From Streptomyces griseoruber (GTDB lineage Bacteria; Actinomycetota; Actinomycetes; Streptomycetales; Streptomycetaceae): a DNA stretch of 64,000 bases. Where the stretch lies: positions 32,349-96,348 of the forward strand of contig NZ_KQ948784.1 in assembly GCF_001514205.1 (NCBI RefSeq). Reading direction: 5' to 3'. The position numbers and the translations under genes were made by a program. A model generated the notes under the pieces. It did not search any database. It worked only from the letters and a program-made list of their open reading frames with translations, and was not told the DNA's origin. Shown here piece by piece: positions 15,997-24,534 of the stretch. Positions within the stretch are counted from its first letter, which is position 1. The number at the start of each line of letters is the position of its first letter.

Positions 15997-17190
15997 ATGC
16001 GTGCTATGGGCGCCTACCTGTGTCCTCCTGTCGTGGTGCAAGGCGAACATGTCGTGAAGACCGGCCAGATCCTGGCGGAGGTGCGAGACCGGCACCCGCG
16101 GGCGCCGTGGCTGCCGAGGATGGACGGCATCGCCGCGAGTACGGGGATCACCTCACGGGGGTGGATGCTGCCGCTGGAGTCGGCCGCCGCGCCCAGCGGT
16201 GGCAGGGGCCTGCGAACTCCGGGCGCGGGCGCGGCTCGTGAGGCGCTGACCCGTGGCGGGTTCAGCGACGAGGCGGTGAACCGCGCGATCGCCGTACTGG
16301 AGGCGATACCCGCGCCGCAGACCGTTCAGGAGCGCACCGCGCCGGCCTGGGCGGCCGTGCAGTCGTACGGGGAACGCGCGGCGCGTCGGGCCCTTCGCGC
16401 CGCAGGGCTGGACGCCGCCGACGTCGACTGTCTGATCACCAGTCACTCCACCACCCCGGCGCTGCCGGGGCTGGACCTGTCCCTGCTCAACCGCCTTCCG
16501 CTGCGGAGCGACGTCCTGCTGCTGCCGGCCACCCAGTGGGCCTGCATCGCGGGCACCCGGTCGCTCGCGTTGGCGGCCGATCTGGTCGCGACGGACCCCG
16601 ACCGCGTGGTGCTGGTCGTGATAGCGGAGGCGCTGAGCACCACGTACCAGCCCGCCGACGACACGCTGGAATCGCTGATCGTGCGGCTGCTGTTCGCGGA
16701 CACCGCCGTCGCCGTGGTGGTCACGGGACGCCCCGGACCGGAGTCGGTCCTCAGAGTGGACGCGGTCTGGCACCACACCCTGCCCGGCACCATGGACCTG
16801 CACCGGCTGGAAACCCGGGCCGACGGTACGCACTTCGTGATGGACCGTCGTGGACCGCGTGCAGTACAGGAGACGGTCGCCGCGATGTGGAAGTGGTTGC
16901 GCGTACGCCATCGGGACGACGGGCAGCCGTGGCATCCCGACCTGCTGCTCGCGCATCCCGGCGGGACGAGGGTGCTGGAGTACATGGAACAGACGATGCC
17001 CGAAGGATGGCCGACCGGCCTTCTCGCCTACAGCCGGGACAGCTACACCACGGGCAACCGCGGCGGCGCCGCGGTGCTCGACATCCTGTGCCGCGCGCAC
17101 GAGGCCGGCCAGAAGTCGGGCAGTCGCACGGTCCTGTACGCGGCCGCACCGGGACTGACCGCCACGGCCGTGGAAGGGGAGTGGCTGTAG
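15997..17190 (+). CDS. Type III polyketide synthase
   Basis: A 397-aa chalcone/stilbene-synthase family enzyme that would extend an acyl-CoA starter with malonyl-CoA on a single active site. The triad can be placed: Cys183 in QWACIAG, His320 in LAHPGG and Asn354 in TTGNRGGA. The sequence is divergent from plant enzymes (QWACIAG in place of QWGCAAG, and an Arg after the catalytic Asn). Starts at 15997 (MRAMGAYLCPP) or at the ATG at 16006 are both possible. No tailoring enzyme such as a methyltransferase or cyclase lies beside it, so the product cannot be inferred. It is convergent with the SpoIIE-type phosphatase gene. Confidence 0.88.
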   Translation: MRAMGAYLCPPVVVQGEHVVKTGQILAEVRDRHPRAPWLPRMDGIAASTGITSRGWMLPLESAAAPSGGRGLRTPGAGAAREALTRGGFSDEAVNRAIAVLEAIPAPQTVQERTAPAWAAVQSYGERAARRALRAAGLDAADVDCLITSHSTTPALPGLDLSLLNRLPLRSDVLLLPATQWACIAGTRSLALAADLVATDPDRVVLVVIAEALSTTYQPADDTLESLIVRLLFADTAVAVVVTGRPGPESVLRVDAVWHHTLPGTMDLHRLETRADGTHFVMDRRGPRAVQETVAAMWKWLRVRHRDDGQPWHPDLLLAHPGGTRVLEYMEQTMPEGWPTGLLAYSRDSYTTGNRGGAAVLDILCRAHEAGQKSGSRTVLYAAAPGLTATAVEGEWL

Positions 17191-17221
17191 CCGAGGCTGC
17201 CACCCTTATTTTGGCGGCGGC

Positions 17222-19399
17222 CTAGGCCTCCAGTTCCGCCCAGACCGCTTTGCCGGTCTCGGTCCACCGCACCCCCCAGCGGGTGGTGAGCTTGTGGACG
17301 ACGTGGAGTCCCCGCCCCCGGTCGTCGAGCGGCTCACCGCGGCGCGGGCGCGGCCGGCCGTTGCCGGTGTCGCCGACCTCGCAGGACAGCCGGCTCCCGG
17401 CCCGCACCAGCCGTACGGTGACGGGACCGGTGCCGAACCGGACGGCGTTGGTGACCAGTTCGCTGATCACCAGCAGCGCGCTGTCCCGGTGCTGGCCGCC
17501 GATGTGCCATCGCCGCAGGACGGGGGAGGCCAGGGCGCGGGCGCGGGCGGCGGTGTCGTCGTGGGCGGGCAGGTGCCAGGTGGCGGTGTCCCGGCCGCGG
17601 CGGCCCGCCATGCGGGCGAGCAGCAGGGTCACGTCGTCGCGCAGGGGTTCCTGCGGGGCCAGCCGGGCGACCACGCGACGCGCGGCCTGCTGGAGATCGT
17701 CCCAGGGATGCACCTCGCGCACCACGTCCGTCAGCCGGCCGATGCCGTCGTCGATCGAGGCCGACGGATCCTCCACCAGGCCGTCGGTGTAGAGGACGAG
17801 GAGCGAGCCGGGTGGCGCGGCGAAATCGTGCACGTCGAACGGTTCCCGCACGGCGAACTCGGCTCCCAGCGCCGGGTGCGGTTGCGCCGCGACGGTCTTG
17901 GCGGACCCGTCGGGGTGGACGAGGACCGGGGGGAGGTGACCGGCGTTGGACATCACCACCCGGTGGTCGACGGGATCGTAGACCGCGATGCAGCACGTCG
18001 AGCCCAGTGCGCTGTATCCGGCCGCCAGGCCCGCGTCCGTGTCGTCCAGCAGCGTGACCGTCTCGTCCAGCCGCTCCAGCACCTCCCCGGGGCCCAGCCC
18101 CGCCGACAGCAGCGCGCGGGCCTCCATGCTCAGCTGGCCCATGGCCGCCGCGGCCCCCAGGCCGTGTCCCACGACGTCGCCGACCACCAGCGCGGTACGG
18201 TCGCCCGGGAGCGGAAAGCTGTTCACCCAGTCCCCGCCGACGCCCGCACTGTCGGGAGTGGTGGGCTCGTAGACACTGGCGACCTCGATGGTCTCGCTGC
18301 CGACCCGCGGCAGCAGCCGGCGTTGCAGCGCCAGCACCTGGGCGTGCTCACGCTGGTGCTGGCGGGCCAGGTCCACATGGCGGGCGGTCTTGGCCACGAG
18401 TTCTTGCAGGTCGAGCAGCTCACCGTCGCGGAAGGGGCGTTCCGGCCGACGCCAGACCTCCGTCACGCCCAGCACGATGGGGCCCGGTGTGCCCTGCGGC
18501 CCTTCCACGATGAGCGGAATGCAGGCGACGCTCACCGGCTGGTCGCCGGGCACCAGGGCGCGGACCAGCCGCGGCTCGCCCAGTGCCCGCTCGATCGCCT
18601 CGCGGTCACGCACGACGATGGCCTGCGGTACGTCGTCACGCATGACCGCACCGGCCAGCAGACGGCTCGCCTCCTGGGGAAGGTTGTCCCCGGGAGTGAG
18701 GTACCCCTCGGGCCAGGCCCGGTCCGGCACCAGGGCGGCCCGCCGCAGCCGGATGCGGTCCTGTGCCTGCTCCGTGACCGCCTCGCCCGTCCACACGGCG
18801 TAGTCGAGGTCGACGGCGGCCACGTCCCCCCAGGCCAGCAGGGACTGGGCCAGGGACTGGGCGGTCTCCCCGATGTCCAGGGACGTCCCGATCGCGGCGG
18901 CGGAGGCGTACAGATGCAGCCGCTTGGCCATGGCGATCAGCGAGACGGTCAGACCCTCCTGCGGTGTCGCGGCAGGCAGGATGCTCATCGACACCACCAG
19001 CTCCGTCCCGTCGCTCCGCCGCAGGCGCTGGACCCGGGCGACGTGCGCCTCTCCGGTGTCGAGAACCCTCTGCAAGCGGCGGGTGACCGTCGGTACGTCC
19101 CCGGGTGGCAGCAGATCGGCGAAAGCGTCCCCCGGTGCGACCGTCACCCCCGCGAAAGGGGCGGCGTCCAGATTGCAACTGGTGATCCTCAGATCCCGGT
19201 CGAGGTTGACCGCTCCGAGGATCTGTTCCCGATCGTCGCTCTCCCCGCCGATACCTGTGGGCGGAGGCACGTCATCCTCGCCCGAGGAACCGGCGCGACC
19301 TGCGGCCGCCGCCGCTCCGGCCCTCGGGATGTAATCCGCCAGGGCTCCGCTGACCATGTCGAACGGCGAAGCCGAGGAAGAGGACGATGTGGCGTTCAT
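17222..19399 (-). CDS. PAS/GAF/SpoIIE phosphatase with C-terminal RsbW-like ATPase domain
   Basis: A 725-aa signalling protein. In order: a PAS-like segment (about 60-150, with SDGTELVVSMSILP), a GAF-like segment (about 165-320), a PP2C-type SpoIIE phosphatase (about 355-560, with GGDWVNSFPLPGDRTALVVGDVVGHG, GSTCCIAVYDP, MSNAGHLPPVLV, LYTDGLVE and RDDVTLLLAR), then a GHKL histidine-kinase-like ATPase (ISELVTNAVRFG, DTGNGRP, RGRGLHVV). Such proteins control anti-anti-sigma phosphorylation in Streptomyces stress and development networks. The start is taken at the ATG at 19399 (MNATSSSSS); an ATG at 19429 is also in frame. An AT-rich block lies about 100-160 bases upstream. Confidence 0.88.
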   Translation of the reverse strand: MNATSSSSSASPFDMVSGALADYIPRAGAAAAAGRAGSSGEDDVPPPTGIGGESDDREQILGAVNLDRDLRITSCNLDAAPFAGVTVAPGDAFADLLPPGDVPTVTRRLQRVLDTGEAHVARVQRLRRSDGTELVVSMSILPAATPQEGLTVSLIAMAKRLHLYASAAAIGTSLDIGETAQSLAQSLLAWGDVAAVDLDYAVWTGEAVTEQAQDRIRLRRAALVPDRAWPEGYLTPGDNLPQEASRLLAGAVMRDDVPQAIVVRDREAIERALGEPRLVRALVPGDQPVSVACIPLIVEGPQGTPGPIVLGVTEVWRRPERPFRDGELLDLQELVAKTARHVDLARQHQREHAQVLALQRRLLPRVGSETIEVASVYEPTTPDSAGVGGDWVNSFPLPGDRTALVVGDVVGHGLGAAAAMGQLSMEARALLSAGLGPGEVLERLDETVTLLDDTDAGLAAGYSALGSTCCIAVYDPVDHRVVMSNAGHLPPVLVHPDGSAKTVAAQPHPALGAEFAVREPFDVHDFAAPPGSLLVLYTDGLVEDPSASIDDGIGRLTDVVREVHPWDDLQQAARRVVARLAPQEPLRDDVTLLLARMAGRRGRDTATWHLPAHDDTAARARALASPVLRRWHIGGQHRDSALLVISELVTNAVRFGTGPVTVRLVRAGSRLSCEVGDTGNGRPRPRRGEPLDDRGRGLHVVHKLTTRWGVRWTETGKAVWAELEA

Positions 19400-19497
19400 G
19401 CGTCTCACGCAGCTCGCTGACTCCGGCATGCGCCGGACGATGTTTCCCGGGGCCGTGCGGCCCAGCCCCGAGACCCTTCATCGCACCTCTCATGAGT

Positions 19498-19562
19498 AAC
19501 ACAAACAGCGTGTCCACCGAATAGGTAAAAATTAGCATAAAACCACAATGCTTCAGTGAAGC
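19498..19562. promoter_or_regulatory. AT-rich block upstream of the SpoIIE-type gene
   Basis: This stretch contains TAGGTAAAAATTAGCATAAAA and ends with the perfect short palindrome CTTCA-G-TGAAG. It is far more A/T-rich than the flanking DNA and lies between the SpoIIE-type gene and the decayed MFS gene. It probably includes the promoter of the leftward SpoIIE gene, but no box pair with a convincing spacer could be fixed. Confidence 0.35.
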
Positions 19563-19589
19563 GGACAACCTCTCGCGGTGCGACCGGGG

Positions 19590-20292
19590 TGGCGCTCAGT
19601 GCCGGTGACAGCAGCGTGCCCGCGGCTGTCACCAGGAGGCCGGTACGCGTCCCCCACGCCTGTGCGCGAAAGCCGCCGAGGAGCGAGCCGAGCGGGGTCG
19701 GCCCCCTGCCGACACAGGTGATCGTCGCGGCCGCGCGGCCTTGCGTCCCGTCCGGCGTGAGGGTCACCGCGGAGGAGCCGTGCAGCGGGCACGCACCGGT
19801 ACGCGCCGTCGCCGAGTGCCGCCGCGGACACGAGCGCCGTGCCATGTCCGAAGCGGCCCGGCAGACGGGAAACCGGCAGCGACCCCCGGAGCGCGCCCGG
19901 CCCCGTCGCCGCGAGTGCCGGCCCGACGACGCGGCTGATCCCGTTGCACCAGCCGGACCCAAGACGCCTGGTATGCCACGTCGAAGAACGGACAGGGCCC
20001 CGACGGTGAAGGCGACCACGAGCAGCACCGGCAGGACGAGCCCGCCGAGGAGACCGGCCACGGCGGTGGCGCCCGGCGCCAGGGGCCGGCCGGCCTCCGT
20101 CAGCACCCTGACCGTACGGGTCCGCCACCTGTCCACCCACGCGCCGACGAGCGACAGCAGCAGGATCGGAGCCTGCCCCACCGCGCGCAGGGCGCCCACC
20201 TGGCCGGCACCGGCGTCGAGCGTCAGGACGGCGGAGAGCGGCAGAACCACCAGACTTGTGTGTTCGCCGGGTCGGGAGGCCGTCTGACCCAC
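19590..20292 (-). pseudogene. Decayed MFS transporter gene
   Basis: The N-terminal part is clear: MGQTASRPGEHTSL, VVLPLSAVLTLDAGAGQVGALRAVG and GAWVDRWRTRTV are typical of small MFS exporters (TMR/EntS-like). After roughly position 19985 the family sequence continues in another frame (MAYQASWVRLVQRDQ) and later returns to the first one (GSLLGGFRAQAWGTRTGLLV). At least two frame changes and a loss of several membrane segments make it non-functional. The total length is about half that of an intact MFS gene. Confidence 0.7.
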
Positions 20293-20474
20293 CCGGAGCC
20301 TGCGGAACTCGCCGTCCCGCCACCGGCTCGACGGACAGTCACCATCGGAATCGGACGGCAGAGGGCAGGGCCCCCTCGGACGGCCGACCGTGTCTTCGCT
20401 TCTCGTCGGTCAGTCCCTCGCTGCGCGAACACCGGCTCGCGCTCGGCAGGGCACGAAAGGCGATGGAGGGGAGG

Positions 20475-20915
20475 TCAGTTCTGGTCGGCCGTCGCCTCGC
20501 GGACGACCGTCAGCAGGGCGCGGAACCGCGCGCGGTCCTCCGGGGTGAGTCCGGCCGTCGCCTCCGAGAGCGCCAGACGGTCCACCTCCTCCGCCTCGCG
20601 ATGGCAGCGCAGGCCGTCGTCGGTCAGCCGGAGCAGAAAGGCGCGGCGGTCGTCGGGGTGGCGGACGCGCTCGACCAGACCGTCCCGTTCCAGGCTGTCG
20701 ACGATGCTGGTCGTGGTGCGCGCCGCGACGCCCGTCATCTCGCTCAGGTCCCGCATCCGCAGAGGCCGCTCGGCACGCGCGAGCATCCGCATGGCCCGCA
20801 GGCGCGCGACCGAGGCGCCGCTGGTGCGCAGGCGGTTCTCCACGAAGCGGCGCAGCTGCTGCGTCGTCTCGTAGAGCTCGTCGACCAGGACGTCGCTGCT
20901 GCCCTGCACTGCCAT
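20475..20915 (-). CDS. MarR-family transcriptional regulator
   Basis: A 146-aa winged-helix repressor. The recognition region is LRMRDLSEMTGVAARTTTSIVDSLERDGLVERVRHPDDRRAFLLRLTDDG, with the classical D-x-R wing. The ATG at 20915 has GGGGAG eight bases upstream. It is divergent from a DHA2-type MFS exporter gene 73 bases away, the usual arrangement for a drug-responsive repressor and its efflux pump. The inverted repeat at 20958-20984 is the likely operator. Confidence 0.9.
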   Translation of the reverse strand: MAVQGSSDVLVDELYETTQQLRRFVENRLRTSGASVARLRAMRMLARAERPLRMRDLSEMTGVAARTTTSIVDSLERDGLVERVRHPDDRRAFLLRLTDDGLRCHREAEEVDRLALSEATAGLTPEDRARFRALLTVVREATADQN

Positions 20916-20957
20916 GTGTCGCTCCCCGTCGCCCGTTCCACCGGAAAGCCGATTCTA

Positions 20958-20984
20958 TGAGCATCGACATAGTGAGTATGCTCA
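20958..20984. promoter_or_regulatory. Probable MarR operator
   Basis: TGAGCAT and ATGCTCA form a perfect 7-bp inverted repeat with a 13-base spacer, centred in the 73-base gap between the marR-type gene and the MFS gene. TATGCT inside it could be a -10 box for the MFS gene. Binding by the adjacent repressor would block the efflux gene and possibly the regulator itself. Confidence 0.55.
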
Positions 20985-20988
20985 GCAT

Positions 20989-22479
20989 GTGCTGCTGTCC
21001 CCACCTCGCTCCCGCCCGTCACTCCGTTTCCTCCGTTCCCTCCGTCTCGGCCAGCGCCTCGTCGTGCCCGTGATGTGTGTCAGCGTGACCTTCATCGCGA
21101 TCGTCGACGGCGCGATCACCACCGTGGCCCTTCCCGCCATCGCCCGGCAGTTCGGGCTGACCACGGCCGCCCTCGACGGGGTGGTCGTGGTCTACCCGGT
21201 GTGTCTGGCGATGACGATCCCCGCCTCCGCCTGGCTCGTCGAACGCTTCGGCGGCAAGCGCGTCCTGCTCACCGCGCTCACCGCCTTCCTCGGCTCGTCC
21301 CTGCTGTGCGGCATGGCCGCCGACCTCGCCCAGCTCGTGGCCTTCCGCGCGGTTCAGGGGCTGTCCGCCGGTGTGCTCTTCCCGGCCTCCGCCGCCCTGC
21401 TCTTCGCCACCTTCAACGCCTCCGACCAGGTGCGGATCTCCCGCTACATGATCATCCCGCAGCAGATGGCGCCGGCCGCCGCACCCATCCTGGGCGGCGT
21501 TCTCGTCGACCACCTGTCCTGGCGGTGGGTCTTCTACGTCAACGTGCCGGTGGGCCTGCCCGTCGTCGTGTTCGGCATGCTGTTCCTGACCGAGCACCGC
21601 GGCCGGCTGCCCGGCCGGTTCGACCTGCCCGGCCTGCTGCTGAGCGCCGCCGGACTGGGCGCCGCGATGTTCGGGATCTCCGAGGGCCCCAGCCGCGGCT
21701 GGTCCTCCGTCCCCGTGACCGTCTCCCTGGCTCTCGGCGCGATCCTGCTCGCCGCCACCGTCGTCCACCAGCTGCGCGCCACCGAACCGCTCCTGAAACT
21801 CCGCCTCTTCGCGGACCGGCTCTTCCGTGACACCAATCTGATCAACCTGGTCGGCCTGATACCGATCCTCGGCGCCATGTACCTCGGCCCGCTCTTCCTC
21901 CAGCAGGCCCAGGGCCGTACCGCGCTGGAGTCGGGCACCAGCACCTTCCCCGAGGCGTTCGGTGTCCTGCTGACCGTCCAGGTCGCCGGGATCCTCTACG
22001 CCCGGGTGGGTCCGCGGATCATCGTCGGATGCGGGCTGGCCGGCGTCAGCGTGGTGCTCCTGCTCTTCGCCACCTGCGACGAGGGCACCAGCCTGTGGAC
22101 CTTCCGCGCCTACATGTTCCTGCTGGGCATCGCCATGGGCGGGGTCTTCATGCCCACGACGGTGGCCTCGCTCGCGAACGTCGCCCGACAGGACCTGGCC
22201 CAGGCGTCCACGCTCAACACCGTGGTACGCCAGACCGGGGGAGCCCTGGCGCCGGTCGCGGTGACCACGGCGCTCGTCCTCAGTACCCCCGCCGCGGCCG
22301 TCGCCGATCCGCCCGTCACCGCCTACCAGTACACCTACCTCGCCCTTGCCGCCGTCGCGGCGGCGACCGCGGCCTTCGCCTTCACCCTCCCGGACGCCCG
22401 CGCCCGCGCCGCCGCCAGGGGCGCCACTGCGACGTCCCGTCCCACGGCGACCGCGGCACACCACGAGAACGCCTGCTGA
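20989..22479 (+). CDS. MFS multidrug transporter (DHA2, EmrB/QacA type)
   Basis: About 496 aa with 14 predicted membrane segments. Family motifs are DGAITTVALPAIARQFG in the first helix region, RAVQGLSAGVLFPAS (motif C region) and PILGGVLVDHLSWRWVFYVNVPVG. It would export small hydrophobic compounds in exchange for protons. The GTG at 20989 gives a short cytoplasmic N-terminus before helix 1. There is no visible ribosome binding site, so translation may be leaderless or start elsewhere. Control by the divergent MarR-type gene is likely. A hairpin follows the gene at 22542-22571. Confidence 0.85.
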   Translation: MLLSPPRSRPSLRFLRSLRLGQRLVVPVMCVSVTFIAIVDGAITTVALPAIARQFGLTTAALDGVVVVYPVCLAMTIPASAWLVERFGGKRVLLTALTAFLGSSLLCGMAADLAQLVAFRAVQGLSAGVLFPASAALLFATFNASDQVRISRYMIIPQQMAPAAAPILGGVLVDHLSWRWVFYVNVPVGLPVVVFGMLFLTEHRGRLPGRFDLPGLLLSAAGLGAAMFGISEGPSRGWSSVPVTVSLALGAILLAATVVHQLRATEPLLKLRLFADRLFRDTNLINLVGLIPILGAMYLGPLFLQQAQGRTALESGTSTFPEAFGVLLTVQVAGILYARVGPRIIVGCGLAGVSVVLLLFATCDEGTSLWTFRAYMFLLGIAMGGVFMPTTVASLANVARQDLAQASTLNTVVRQTGGALAPVAVTTALVLSTPAAAVADPPVTAYQYTYLALAAVAAATAAFAFTLPDARARAAARGATATSRPTATAAHHENAC

Positions 22480-22541
22480 CCGGCTCCCCCCGTCGGAACG
22501 GAACACCGCCCGCACACGACACCGCCCGCACAGGACGCCGT

Positions 22542-22571
22542 CACCACCCCCAGGTGTCCTGGTGGGCGGTG
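22542..22571 (+). terminator. Hairpin downstream of the MFS gene
   Basis: A perfect inner stem, CCAGG-TGT-CCTGG, is extended by an imperfect outer stem (CACCACC with GGCGGTG). It lies about 60 bases after the MFS stop codon and has no T-run, as is common for Streptomyces terminators. The rest of the interval 22572-22861 shows no gene or clear signal. Confidence 0.45.
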
Positions 22572-22861
22572 TGAGGAGGCCGTCGCGTTCGAGGCAAGGC
22601 CCACGGCCGTCCGGCGGAGTGCGGAGGGCGGGGTGCGGGGGAGGCCGGTGCTGGTCCCCTGGCGTCTTCCCGGCCGCCCGCCCGGGACCGGCGGCACGAC
22701 AGGCCGCCGCTGCGGAGGAAACGCCGACCCGTGCCTGGACCGAGGCACCGTCCGGCCCGTGCGGCAAGGTTTGCGCAAGGTCGATGGTTCAGCGTGGGCG
22801 TCACCAAGCACGGACGGTCGCGTCCCGGGTGGTCGCCGCCGGTCAGGAAGAAGGCAAGAAC

Positions 22862-23353
22862 ATGCACGTAACAGAGACGATCGCCCAGCGGTTCGGCACC
22901 GGGCGGGTCCGGTCGGCCATCGTGGTCGGGGCGCTGGGCTGCGCCGCCGTCTTGGGCGCGGCGCCGAGCGCGCAGGCGGGCACGGGCTGCACGCTCACCT
23001 TGTGCTCGACGACGGTGAACGACAGCGCCTACGGGGTCACGGCCTTCTTCAACTGGTGCCGGGGCGGCGACAGTACGGGCGACTCGACGGCCACCGAGCC
23101 GAAGTGCGCGTCCGACGGGGTGAGTCAGAAGACCCAGAACCTCACGGCGCGAGGCGGCCACACGCCGTACAACCAGGACTGGGACGCCTTCCGCGTGGAC
23201 GCCGGCTGGTGCTACAAGGTGAAGTTCGTCCGCACCGGGCAGTCCGACTTCACACGCACCTACGACCGGCGGGGCAAGACGGCGCTCTGGGTCAAGGTCG
23301 GGGACAACGCGGACGCGCACGTCCTCGACCAGGGAACCGCCTCCTGCCCCTGA
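22862..23353 (+). CDS. Secreted Cys-containing protein of unknown function
   Basis: A 163-aa protein with a Sec signal peptide: a basic N-terminus, hydrophobic stretch SAIVVGALGCAAVLGAA, and likely cleavage after PSAQA. The mature part of about 120 residues has several cysteines (in GCTLTLC, NWC, PKC, GWC and the penultimate residue), probably paired in disulfides. I do not recognise a catalytic motif. The ATG at 22862 follows GGAAGAAGG. It is a single gene, convergent with the LysR gene. Confidence 0.75.
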   Translation: MHVTETIAQRFGTGRVRSAIVVGALGCAAVLGAAPSAQAGTGCTLTLCSTTVNDSAYGVTAFFNWCRGGDSTGDSTATEPKCASDGVSQKTQNLTARGGHTPYNQDWDAFRVDAGWCYKVKFVRTGQSDFTRTYDRRGKTALWVKVGDNADAHVLDQGTASCP

Positions 23354-23439
23354 CGGTGACGGCCACCGGGATCCGCCGCCGCAGGAACGGTCACCCCTGC
23401 CGGGAACGGCGACTGTCGCTCCACGCCCATGACCGCGCT

Positions 23440-24378
23440 TCAAGGGTGTTGCTGGGCAACGGCCTGATGGGCCGGACGGTCGAGGGTGGCCGCGATGTCG
23501 GCTTGTCCCACGGCGTCGATCAGTGCCTGTCCGATGACGGAGACCGGTTCGCGGGCCGGCAGGACCAGGCCGATGCGCTCGGTGCGCAGGGGGTCGATCA
23601 GCGGGACGGCGTGCAACCCCGCGGGGACGCCGAAGACATGGAGCCAGGCGTGCGGCACGATACTGGCCCACTGACCGGTTCCGACCTGCGCGAAGAGGGA
23701 GGCGATCGAGTCGGTCTCGATCCGGGGCGTCACGGAGACGCCCACGGTCTCGAACACCGCGTCGAGGACCTGTCGGCCCTGCATCATGGGGTGCAGCAGA
23801 CACAGGGGGTACTGGGCGGCTTGTGCCCAGGAGATCCTGGCGGGCTGGGCGTCGGGCGTGGACCGCTGGGTCAGCAGCACATAGCGTTCCTGGTAGAGCG
23901 GTACGAAGGTGAAGTCGTGCGCGGCGACGGAGCTGTGGTAGGTCACGGCGGCGTCGAGTTCGTACGCCCGTAGCCGGTTCACGATGTCCTCGGCCCGGAG
24001 GTCGGCGAAGACCTGGACGGTGGCCAGCGGGTTGGCGGCGCAGAACGGCTGGGTCAGCAGCGCGACCGCGGTGGAGGCGGTCGGGACCGTCCCGATGCGC
24101 AGCCGCCCGCTCAGCCCGGCGCGCAGGGCCTGGATCTCGCTGTGCATGGCGTCGCGGTCGGCGAGGATGCGCTGCGCCCACAGGACGACCCGCTCGCCCT
24201 CGGGCGTGAGGCCGTCGAACCGCCGCCCGCGCCGGACCAGCGGGATGCCCAGCTCGTCCTCCAGTTTGCGGATGCCCTCGGACAGCGTCGGCTGGGAGAC
24301 GTAGCAGGCCTGGGCCGCCTTCGCGAAGTGGCGGACGCGGGCGAGGGCGACGAGGTACTCGAGTTGGCGCAGCAGCAC
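23440..24378 (-). CDS. LysR-family transcriptional regulator
   Basis: A 312-aa regulator. The N-terminal winged helix is intact (LEYLVALARVRHFAKAAQACYVSQPTLSEGIRKLEDELGIPLVRR), followed by the periplasmic-binding-like effector domain (RLRIGTVPTASTAVALL). The start is the GTG at 24378. It is divergent from the FdhF-type molybdoenzyme gene with about 156 bases between them, so that gene is its probable target. The effector is unknown. Confidence 0.9.
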   Translation of the reverse strand: MLLRQLEYLVALARVRHFAKAAQACYVSQPTLSEGIRKLEDELGIPLVRRGRRFDGLTPEGERVVLWAQRILADRDAMHSEIQALRAGLSGRLRIGTVPTASTAVALLTQPFCAANPLATVQVFADLRAEDIVNRLRAYELDAAVTYHSSVAAHDFTFVPLYQERYVLLTQRSTPDAQPARISWAQAAQYPLCLLHPMMQGRQVLDAVFETVGVSVTPRIETDSIASLFAQVGTGQWASIVPHAWLHVFGVPAGLHAVPLIDPLRTERIGLVLPAREPVSVIGQALIDAVGQADIAATLDRPAHQAVAQQHP

Positions 24379-24534
24379 GCCTCACATGATCCCCCCTTCC
24401 CGGCCGCACGCGCGGGGCACGCTGCGCTGATCGGTGCTGCCTGTCAGCCGATAGGAACTTCCGCTTTGACCTGCCCCGGCGCACCGGCGGAGAGTGTGGC
24501 GCGAACCGTGGGCGGGGAGAGGGCGTGGTGTGCG

